Assembly: GCA_029933115.1 (NCBI GenBank)
Contig: JAOZOT010000172.1
Coordinates: 1 to 7,278, forward strand
Length of the DNA stretch: 7,278 nt
Direction of reading: 5' to 3'
From: Anaerolineae bacterium
Lineage (GTDB): Bacteria; Chloroflexota; Anaerolineae; E26-bin7
Positions 1 through 5,416 of this stretch are shown here, one piece after another. Position numbers and translations under genes: made by a program. Position 1 is the stretch's first letter, and each line of letters opens with the position of its first letter. The notes beneath the pieces are model-generated. The model ran no database searches, had not been told where the DNA came from, and saw nothing but the letters and a program-made list of their open reading frames with translations.

Positions 1-36
1 GCCAGGGGGCTTTTTGTAATTCCCAGCTTTGGTAAC

Positions 37-426
37 TCATGCCGCCGGTGCTAGAATATCCTCAAAGCGCCGCGAGTTGGTGACATAGACAATGGGGATA
101 GCCTGTCCTGCCCGGGGGCTTTCTTGATAAGTCAACACTTTGAGGAACTGATTAACGGGCGGTGTAGTGAGCATTTTGATAATGCTGTCTTCAAGTTCGG
201 GGGGCCACTCCTCTCGCATCAAGGGGAAGCTACGCGGTCCTGGCTCAATGGCCTGTACTAGATAGGTAAAGTTCTCCAGAATTAAACTCAAAGGACGGCC
301 ATCTTCGCGGCGAAAACGCAAGGTGACATGCTCGGCCACTGGGACTGCACCGGTGGCCTCCCCTCGCTCAAAGAAGATTTCAAGAATATCCGCTTCCTCG
401 ATGTAATCGTACTCAATCGCTTCCAT
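37..426 (-). CDS. DUF2283-family protein, putative antitoxin
   Basis: This 129-residue protein begins with a DUF2283-like domain (about residues 4-60). It shows the family pattern: an acidic 'EEADILEI' strand (residues 10-17), a 'VAEHVTLRF' strand (about 30-38) and 'DGRPLSLILENF' (about 42-53). Family members are usually only 60-80 residues, so residues 60-129 are an extension of unknown function, ending in 'RRFEDILAPAA'. The ATG follows the upstream gene's TAA directly (TAAATG), and a GGAG lies 6 nt before it (433-436), so translation is probably coupled. DUF2283 genes often sit beside small toxin-like genes. The partner here is a PBECR-like nuclease candidate, so I infer an antitoxin or neutralising role. 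No DNA-binding motif is visible. The same C-terminal motif recurs as a scar at 1165-1233. Confidence 0.75.
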   Translation of the reverse strand: MEAIEYDYIEEADILEIFFERGEATGAVPVAEHVTLRFRREDGRPLSLILENFTYLVQAIEPGPRSFPLMREEWPPELEDSIIKMLTTPPVNQFLKVLTYQESPRAGQAIPIVYVTNSRRFEDILAPAA

Positions 427-753
427 TTATCGCTCCAGGGATTCCATGTAAGCTGGCCAGGCAGTCACCACAAAGTTGTTCTCCACTGCGCTGCCATCAT
501 CCGCTGTGGTAAAGCGGAAAAGGACTTTCACGACGATGCAGTTATACTCCGGCCAGAGATCTTCCCATCGGTTGATATAGGTGTATTTGCTGGGCAAGAT
601 GGCATCTTGTTCGCGTCGGCCACGGCGGATGGCATCCAGTACGCTGTCCAGGCGGCCGATTAGCTCCGGGTGACGATCCTGAATGTGCTCCCATCGTTCC
701 GCCGTCAGGTAAATTTCATGGCCCCGACTGTCGCGAACACTCCATCGCTGCAT
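427..753 (-). CDS. PBECR-like nuclease-fold protein, putative toxin
   Basis: This 108-residue protein resembles the phage Barnase-EndoU-ColicinE5/D-RelE (PBECR) type of small RNase-like proteins. Numbered from the ATG at 753, it has 'IYLTAERWEHIQDRHPEL' (residues 14-31, with H23, R27 and H28). A variable middle follows, then a tyrosine-rich strand (about 57-59), a hydrophobic 'CIVVKVLFRF' strand (72-81) and a closing 'NFVVTAW' strand (93-99) with a Thr that could be catalytic in this fold. The frame stays open upstream to a TTG at 798, but that TTG lies inside the -35 box. The ATG at 753 has GGAG 7 nt upstream (761-764) and is clearly the better start. It is the first gene of a two-gene unit with the DUF2283 gene. 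Toxin function is inferred from fold resemblance and pairing; a phage-derived host nuclease is an alternative. Confidence 0.72.
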   Translation of the reverse strand: MQRWSVRDSRGHEIYLTAERWEHIQDRHPELIGRLDSVLDAIRRGRREQDAILPSKYTYINRWEDLWPEYNCIVVKVLFRFTTADDGSAVENNFVVTAWPAYMESLER

Positions 754-770
754 TGATAGACTCCAATGGC

Positions 771-798
771 ATTTTACCACAAGCCATCTGGTTGTCAA
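771..798 (-). promoter_or_regulatory. sigma70-type promoter of the putative toxin-antitoxin unit
   Basis: On the minus strand a perfect -35 TTGACA (798-793) is followed by a 16-nt spacer and a -10 TAAAAT (776-771, 5 of 6 consensus). The bases TGG immediately before the -10 give an extended -10 (TGn). Transcription should begin near 764, only about 11 nt before the ATG at 753, so the GGAG (764-761) would lie at the extreme 5' end of the mRNA. The signals are seen directly; promoter activity is inferred. Confidence 0.7.
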
Positions 799-1088
799 GA
801 ATGGAAACCCGGTGCTGAGGGCTGAAAGCCCACACAGGCGGGCGGAAAGTTATGGCTTCGAATCCACGACTTTCCACCCTTCGACTTTAAGATGTTGTTG
901 CCCAGATCGCAGATGTAGCCACCACAGGGTTCTGCATCCACCCACTGGCTGCCGTTCCAGGTGTAGAGCACGAGCGTTGACTCGTCTACCCCAACCACGT
1001 CCTCATCTTCGTATTCGATGGTAATCGTCATTTCATTGGGAAAGCTGGCTGCCAGATAGGCGGCTTCAAAGGCCGCGTAGCCTGGCAT
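795..1088 (-). pseudogene. decayed C-terminal fragment of a large secreted/surface protein
   Basis: The open stretch encodes about 97 residues. Residues 18-60 match the style of a C-terminal beta-domain seen at the end of large exported repeat proteins of Chloroflexota: 'NEMTITIEYEDEDVVGVDES' followed by 'TLVLYTWNGSQWVDAEPCGG'. Such proteins normally run hundreds of residues before this module and finish soon after it. Here the frame hits a TAG 16 codons upstream of the ATG (1137-1139), there is no signal peptide and no Shine-Dalgarno. After 'CDLGNNILK' the text becomes shadow-like (SWIRSHNFPPAC...). A neighbouring frame continues more naturally as 'KVEGWKVVDSKP' and stops, which suggests a frameshift near 890. 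The 3' end overlaps the toxin-antitoxin -35 box. I read it as a truncated, frameshifted relic; the parent family assignment is from pattern memory. Confidence 0.6.
819..831. repeat. short perfect inverted repeat upstream of the toxin-antitoxin promoter
   Basis: GGGCT-GAA-AGCCC forms a 5-bp perfect inverted repeat centred about 27 bp upstream of the -35 box. It could be an operator for autoregulation, or a leftover of a common intergenic hairpin. There is no T-run, so it does not look like a terminator. Confidence 0.3.
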
Positions 1089-1164
1089 ATCAGAAGGGCG
1101 ACGGCCTCCCCTCGCGCCGTAGTCCCCTTCGGCGGCCTAGACACCGGCGTAAGTGCTGATATAC

Positions 1165-1233
1165 TCATCCCACCTTATTTAGAATGTCCTCGAAGCACCG
1201 CAGATAGGAGAACAGACTGATCGGGTTCCCCCA
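1165..1233 (-). pseudogene. C-terminal scar of a second DUF2283-family gene
   Basis: Immediately after the HypA-like stop codon, in the same frame, 23 codons read to a TGA at 1165-1167. They end in 'LRCFEDILNKVG'. The intact DUF2283 protein at 37-426 ends in 'SRRFEDILAPAA', with its stop codon at the same alignment position. The upstream Pro-Ile ('NPI' against 'IPI') also aligns. At DNA level 19 of 23 bases around the RxFEDIL codons match and all differences are transitions. The remnant has no start and no 5' part. It is too short for certainty, but position, frame and stop agree. Confidence 0.5.
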
Positions 1234-1614
1234 TCAAGCGACCTCTATGTGGTCCAGAGCAAAGGTGACATCGGCGGGCACCAGCAAGCCTGCCTGACCA
1301 CAATTAGGACAAACAGCCTGTGGGTCGTCGCTCTCGAAGCGGAGGCCACAACAGTTCCAACAAATAAAACGGCTAGGTGCCGGACGGGTGATCACTTGAG
1401 CGTTCTCGGCCAGCGTGTTCGAACTCAATTCATCCAACGTTTTCCGGATGGCTGCCTCTGTTTCCTGAGACGAGTCATACATCACCAGATGCAGTTCGGT
1501 AATTCGATTGGCGCCACGTGAACGAGCCTCGGCCAAGGCCTGATTAAGCATGGCCCGCACCACTTCAACGTCCACAAGACCCGCTCCGCTTGCAAGTTTA
1601 TTCGTCGCCTCCAT
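1234..1614 (-). CDS. HypA-like zinc-ribbon protein lacking the nickel-binding N-terminus
   Basis: The protein of about 126 residues has the layout of HypA, the nickel metallochaperone for [NiFe]-hydrogenase and urease. An N-terminal alpha/beta part (about residues 18-80) includes 'MLNQALAEARSRGANRITEL' (22-41) and 'LAENAQV' (68-74). A zinc ribbon with C85-x2-C88 and C102-x2-C105 follows, then a final 'ALDHIEVA' strand. True HypA starts Met-His-Glu and binds nickel through that His. Here those positions read Leu-Val-Asp after a 12-residue extension, so nickel delivery is doubtful. No hydrogenase or urease gene is in view. The start is uncertain: the ATG at 1614 has GGGAG only 2 nt upstream, too close, while a GTG at 1575 has GGAG 8 nt upstream and would begin near the family's usual Met. 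The gene follows the NACHT gene after 73 nt with no obvious promoter, so read-through is possible. Confidence 0.7.
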   Translation of the reverse strand: MEATNKLASGAGLVDVEVVRAMLNQALAEARSRGANRITELHLVMYDSSQETEAAIRKTLDELSSNTLAENAQVITRPAPSRFICWNCCGLRFESDDPQAVCPNCGQAGLLVPADVTFALDHIEVA

Positions 1615-1646
1615 CGCTCCCTTCGCAAACCGATTGAACCTGTAGA

Positions 1647-1669
1647 ACTTTCAGCACTGCACTTTCAGC
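1647..1669 (-). repeat. 9-bp direct repeat between NACHT and HypA-like genes
   Basis: On the minus strand GCTGAAAGT occurs twice (1669-1661 and 1655-1647) with a 14-nt period in the 73-nt gap. It could be a regulator site or chance; no promoter boxes are convincing beside it. Confidence 0.3.
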
Positions 1670-1687
1670 TTCGGCAGCAGCCCATCC

Positions 1688-4639
1688 TCAGCGTAGCTCA
1701 TACCCTCCACCGTTCCTGGCAAAGACGCGCACCCCTATCCTCTGACTCACTCGGTAAAGAGCCCGGTATACATCAGGGCCAAGCTCTTCATCGTCCAGCA
1801 AGGTGGCCAAGCCCTCCGCTGTGCTCCGGTCATCACCCAGGTCTCCCAAAGCCTCCACAATCTTCAAGCGCACAGAGCGGTCCAGCTTCCGGTCCGACAG
1901 AAGAGTCAAGAACTGAGAGACCTTGGATCTATCACCAAGAGAGCGCAAAACCTCAGCAGCCTCCCTGCCCACAGGTATAGGAGTCGGAAGGTGAGGGGTG
2001 ACGGTCTTCTCGCCCATAGCTTCGGCTACGGTCACTCGCACCGAAGAGTCCACCTTCTCGTTGGACAGGAGAGAGAGCAACTCAGGAGCGGTGGCTTCGT
2101 CATCCATAGCGCCCAGCACAGTCAGGGAGTCAACGATCTTCCAACGTATAGAAGGGTCTATCTTCTCGTTGGGCAAAAGGCGCAGAAGCTGAGGGATCAC
2201 CGATTTATCGCCCAGGGGGCCCAAAGCACCGGCTATGCTGGCCCGCACATCGGGGTCTATCTTCTTCTTGAGCAGGATGGCCAGAAGCTGGTTGGAGATG
2301 GATGCGTCACCCGAGGCACCCAAAGTCTCGGCCACGGCCATACGCACGCTGTAATCCACCTTCTCATTGCGCAAAAGGCGCAGAAGCTTGGAGGTGATAG
2401 CGCCATCCCTTCGACCACGCTTGGAACAAGCGCCCAGGACACTCAGAGCCTCGGCCACCCGCACGCGCACTCTGTAATCTACCTTCTCGTTGGGCAGAAG
2501 GCGCAAAAGTTGAGGGACAACAGACTCGTCTTTCCGACCTGATTCAGAACGGGCACCCAGGACGCCCAGGGCCTCGGCCACAGCCATGCGCACCCTGTAA
2601 TCCACCTCCTCGTCGGACAGGAGGTCCAAGAATTGAGGTATCAGGGATTGATTACCCAGAGAGCCCAGCGCGGCAGCGATGTTGGCCCGTACAGCGAAAT
2701 CTATCTCCTGATCGGATAGGAGAGCCACGAGATCGGTAATGGTAGATTCATCGCCCAGAGAAGCCAGAGCCGCGGTGACCCAGCGGTGCACGGTCGAGTC
2801 TACCTTGCCGGTCGTTACGAGAGATTGGAAATAGGCAGTGATGGAAGGGTCGTCTATCTTTGCCAACACCCTGATGGCTTGCTGCCGAAGTGGCAGATGA
2901 ACTTTTCCTTCCACCAACTCCTGGAGCTGCGCAATGATGCTTTCCCGCAACTCGGTCCGCTTGAGGCGCGGCTTGTTGGCCAAACAGCGCCCGGCCAGCA
3001 TGAGATTGCTGCGAAAGATGTCGTCCTCCCGGCTCATGATGCCCTCCAAAAGAGGAGTAGCATCATCCAGCATCCCGGCCAGAAACAGGATCGTCCCTTC
3101 CCACCAGGGGTCGGGCACACCTTCCAGCGCCAACTCAAGCTGGCCTCTTTTGCCGATAGCTACGGCCGCAAAGTACTCCTGCCAGGTCAGGTGAGGGAAG
3201 CCATACCACCCAGGAGCCCACTCCTTGAGCAAACCGTACTGGTCACCGAGCCTCCCCAAAGCATTGGGCACCCAATCGGTCGGGAGGCCCACAGCAGAAA
3301 GACAACCGGCAGTGATCCCGCTCAAATCGTCCTCGGGGAAGCAGAGAAGCCGTCGAAGGTGAAAGTGCAAAGCCACCTCTTCCAGCAATTCGCGCTGGTG
3401 CTCGGCGGTGAAACGGGAAACTCGCTTGCGGCCTCGATGGGTCTCCCACTTCTCAAGCAGTAGCTCCGTACCACGCTTGTAGAGCCCTGCTCGCCCCTCC
3501 GGCAATTCCCCATCCTGCTCAAAGACGAAAGCTACCAGAGACAGGAGCAGAGGGTTGGCGACCAGAGCTCGGACCCAATGGTCCCGCGAGATGATTCTCT
3601 GCAACTCCCTGGCCCTTTCAGAGTTCCGACCGAACCACTTGACGAGGAAGCGTTGGACGTCATCCTCTTCCAATTCCAATATCTCCAAAGTGCGGAAGCT
3701 GGAAGCCAGGAGCCCTTTCCAACCGGCCCACCGCGAGGTGACGACCACAGGCACCCTGGGATAGCGGGCAGTCAGGACGTTGATCTGGCCGACCACGCGG
3801 CGGTAGGTAGCCTCGGCCTCCTGGGGATGACCAATGTTTGTTCCGTCCAGGCCATCCAAGAGAAGGAGCACAGAGCCTTCCTCCAGGCGTTCCTCCAGGT
3901 AAGAGCGCAGTGCCGGGGAGCCGTAGAAGGCGTCAATTTCCCTGATAATAAAATCCAAGAGGCTGGTCTGAGAGGCGGCGGCCGCAAAATGGCTCAGGGA
4001 AATCAAAACGGGGAAATCGGGCAGGTCTCTCTCTTCCGTCTCCTCCCTGCGAGAGGCGGAAGCGGCTGCCTGAAACGCCAGGTGTCTGAGCAGGGTAGTC
4101 TTGCCCGCACCGGGTTCGCCCAGCAGGGCCAAATGGCGAAATCGGGCCAGAGCCTCTCGAAGGGACATAACCCTGCCCTCCCCCTTCACCTGCGGAGAGT
4201 AGCCAGAGGAGGAGACAGCCTCTCCACCTTCCTCAACTCGAACCCGGAGGGGGATGTAGGACGTTTCCAGGTCGAAGGAGTCGGCCACATCCATGACCTT
4301 CAGTTGGCTGAGCTGGGCCATGAGCTTGTGGCGATAGGCCAGGACCAGGGTCTCGGGTTGGATTTCGGCTTCCCTGGCCTTCTGCCGCTTGGCCAACCAA
4401 CTCCTCAACACCCGCCTGACGAAATAGCCAATCAGGGCCAAGAGGAGTAGACCAATGACTCCGGTGGCAACGGCCTGACGATACCCCATCTGCTGCAACC
4501 GGGCACTGACGGTTGAGATAAAAGCTGGCTCTGGAATCCGAAGCCCAGGCGAGGCCAAGACGATCAGGCCCGACAGAAAGGCTAGAGCTAAAAGCAAGGC
4601 AACGACAGGAACGTAAGTGGAGTGTCTAGGGGAATCCAA
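1688..4639 (-). CDS. membrane-anchored NACHT NTPase with C-terminal HEAT repeats
   Basis: This 983-residue protein opens with two hydrophobic helices (about residues 10-29 and 57-75). The second is followed by a basic stretch (RRVLRSWLAKRQK), so by the positive-inside rule both ends face the cytoplasm. Residues 95-135 resemble the linker before bacterial NACHT domains, ending '...YIPLRVRV'. The NTPase has Walker A GEPGAGKTT (174-182), Walker B 'LLLLDGLDG' (258-266), a 'VVVTSR' sensor strand (298-303) and the NACHT-typical 'FPHLTWQEYFAA' (481-492). Residues 578-955 form about ten HEAT units of 31-41 residues (pattern VD..VR..VAEAL..LGD...P.LL.LL..EK). STAND NTPases of this build use the repeats as sensor and the NTPase for oligomerisation. 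No N-terminal effector domain is present except the membrane hairpin, which could be an anchor or a pore-forming effector. The start is TTG at 4639, chosen by a consensus Shine-Dalgarno and a strong promoter. Defence or signalling is plausible, not shown. Confidence 0.88.
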   Translation of the reverse strand: MDSPRHSTYVPVVALLLALAFLSGLIVLASPGLRIPEPAFISTVSARLQQMGYRQAVATGVIGLLLLALIGYFVRRVLRSWLAKRQKAREAEIQPETLVLAYRHKLMAQLSQLKVMDVADSFDLETSYIPLRVRVEEGGEAVSSSGYSPQVKGEGRVMSLREALARFRHLALLGEPGAGKTTLLRHLAFQAAASASRREETEERDLPDFPVLISLSHFAAAASQTSLLDFIIREIDAFYGSPALRSYLEERLEEGSVLLLLDGLDGTNIGHPQEAEATYRRVVGQINVLTARYPRVPVVVTSRWAGWKGLLASSFRTLEILELEEDDVQRFLVKWFGRNSERARELQRIISRDHWVRALVANPLLLSLVAFVFEQDGELPEGRAGLYKRGTELLLEKWETHRGRKRVSRFTAEHQRELLEEVALHFHLRRLLCFPEDDLSGITAGCLSAVGLPTDWVPNALGRLGDQYGLLKEWAPGWYGFPHLTWQEYFAAVAIGKRGQLELALEGVPDPWWEGTILFLAGMLDDATPLLEGIMSREDDIFRSNLMLAGRCLANKPRLKRTELRESIIAQLQELVEGKVHLPLRQQAIRVLAKIDDPSITAYFQSLVTTGKVDSTVHRWVTAALASLGDESTITDLVALLSDQEIDFAVRANIAAALGSLGNQSLIPQFLDLLSDEEVDYRVRMAVAEALGVLGARSESGRKDESVVPQLLRLLPNEKVDYRVRVRVAEALSVLGACSKRGRRDGAITSKLLRLLRNEKVDYSVRMAVAETLGASGDASISNQLLAILLKKKIDPDVRASIAGALGPLGDKSVIPQLLRLLPNEKIDPSIRWKIVDSLTVLGAMDDEATAPELLSLLSNEKVDSSVRVTVAEAMGEKTVTPHLPTPIPVGREAAEVLRSLGDRSKVSQFLTLLSDRKLDRSVRLKIVEALGDLGDDRSTAEGLATLLDDEELGPDVYRALYRVSQRIGVRVFARNGGGYELR
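1775..2908 (-). repeat. tandem HEAT-repeat coding array
   Basis: About ten tandem units encode the HEAT solenoid. Units starting at residues 613, 646, 679, 720, 761, 794, 827, 863 and 919 have lengths of 33, 33, 41, 41, 33, 33, 36 and 56 residues between starts. Some units are very alike in DNA: 2160-2196 and 2481-2517 match at 33 of 37 bases, which suggests fairly recent duplication or conversion. Two adjacent units carry a charged 8-residue insert (around SESGRKDE and SKRGRRDG). The 56-residue unit looks like two units merged by an internal deletion. Confidence 0.8.
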
Positions 4640-4646
4640 AGTAGAG

Positions 4647-4652
4647 CCTCCT
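4647..4652 (-). promoter_or_regulatory. consensus Shine-Dalgarno deciding the TTG start of the NACHT gene
   Basis: AGGAGG on the minus strand lies exactly 7 nt before the TTG at 4639-4637. The next in-frame ATG encodes Met51 and would remove the first membrane helix, so TTG is the supported start. Confidence 0.8.
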
Positions 4653-4671
4653 AAATTTTGTACCTATCCTA

Positions 4672-4701
4672 ATTTTATCTCACTTCTATGAACAGTGTCA
4701 A
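4672..4701 (-). promoter_or_regulatory. sigma70-type promoter of the NACHT gene
   Basis: A perfect -35 TTGACA (4701-4696) lies 7 nt after the stop codon of the 2H phosphoesterase gene. It is followed by an 18-nt spacer and a -10 TAAAAT (4677-4672, 5 of 6). Transcription would start near 4665, giving a leader of about 26 nt that carries the AGGAGG. No terminator hairpin is visible in the 68-nt gap, so some read-through from the upstream genes is possible too. Confidence 0.7.
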
Positions 4702-4707
4702 TAGGAT

Positions 4708-5400
4708 TTATGTACTGTCTTTTTCGAGGGTGAATTCGGCCTCGCGTTCCACAGCGGCCAAAAGCCGACTGCTATAGTAGACCAGCTTTAAAGCGGACAC
4801 CTTCAGCTTTCCCAAAGGGAGGTCTTGCCAGGTCCGCAGATAACTCATGGTCTGCCGAAAGCTTTCCGTCGAGCCGCAGGGAGCCAGCACCTGACCGATG
4901 GTCACGTGGGGAGGGTATGAGCGGGGCGGGGAGACGCCGGGGATGATTTCCACCGCCCGACGCAAACGGCGCAAGAGGGGAGTGTCGTCAACGCCTATCA
5001 GGATGGCCCCGTCGGCGGTCACTGCCAGGCCCCGTAGTGAGACGGTGAAGGCCGGGGTGGCTCCGAGGAGAGCTCGCAACTCACAAGTCAGCCGCGTCCA
5101 CATCTCCTCCAGTTCCGCCGGGGGAAAGGGCACCGGGCGGCTACGCCGCAGGCTATAGATGGTGAAGTGCAGGATCTCTTCCGGGAAGAAGGAGCAAGGC
5201 AGGGCCTGCTCCCAGGCAAGGCGCAACTGAGACCACACGGCGGCCGATGGCGAGGCTATCCAACGCAGAGGGTGGGCCACCAAAGTCAGCCCGTAGGCCG
5301 GCCGCTGATTGCGGGCTATGGATGCTTCCAGGCGTCCAAGGTCAAAATCGTCCAGCCTAATAGTCTCCTGCCAAACGCCGTCCAGGTCTGGGATCTCCAT
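4708..5400 (-). CDS. 2H phosphoesterase (LigT / 2'-5' RNA ligase-like)
   Basis: This 230-residue protein carries the two H-x-T motifs that define the 2H superfamily: H78-F-T80 within 'EEILHFTIYSL' and H165-V-T167 within 'YPPHVTIGQV'. The motifs are 87 residues apart, the normal layout of the duplicated fold, and each lies in a predicted beta strand. Family members hydrolyse or form 2',5' or 2',3'-cyclic phosphate bonds in RNA or small nucleotides; the substrate cannot be told from sequence. It is slightly longer than typical LigT proteins (about 180-200 residues), with an N-terminal extension of about 35 residues. There is no signal peptide, so it is probably cytosolic. The ATG at 5400 follows the kinase-family stop codon by 16 nt with only a weak GGCGAG upstream, which suggests co-transcription and coupled translation with that gene. 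Confidence 0.85.
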   Translation of the reverse strand: MEIPDLDGVWQETIRLDDFDLGRLEASIARNQRPAYGLTLVAHPLRWIASPSAAVWSQLRLAWEQALPCSFFPEEILHFTIYSLRRSRPVPFPPAELEEMWTRLTCELRALLGATPAFTVSLRGLAVTADGAILIGVDDTPLLRRLRRAVEIIPGVSPPRSYPPHVTIGQVLAPCGSTESFRQTMSYLRTWQDLPLGKLKVSALKLVYYSSRLLAAVEREAEFTLEKDST

Positions 5401-5416
5401 GACTCGCCGACTTTAG

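Noticed and set aside
1..16. Possible terminator arm: GCCAGGGGGC followed by TTTTT at the left edge
   Set aside because: Only one arm is inside the window, so a hairpin cannot be shown.
754..798. Longer form of the putative toxin starting at TTG 798
   Set aside because: That TTG is part of the -35 box TTGACA, has no Shine-Dalgarno, and the extra 15 residues do not fit the family; ATG 753 has GGAG at 7 nt.
1991..2542. Plus-strand open frames across the HEAT array, the longest 183 codons
   Set aside because: They are antisense shadows of the periodic HEAT codons; their repeats mirror the minus-strand units and they lack start signals.
3578..4450. Long plus-strand open frame (290 codons) opposite the NACHT domain
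   Set aside because: It lies antisense to a gene with intact Walker motifs and has the low-complexity, Gln/Gly-rich look of a shadow; no Shine-Dalgarno seen.
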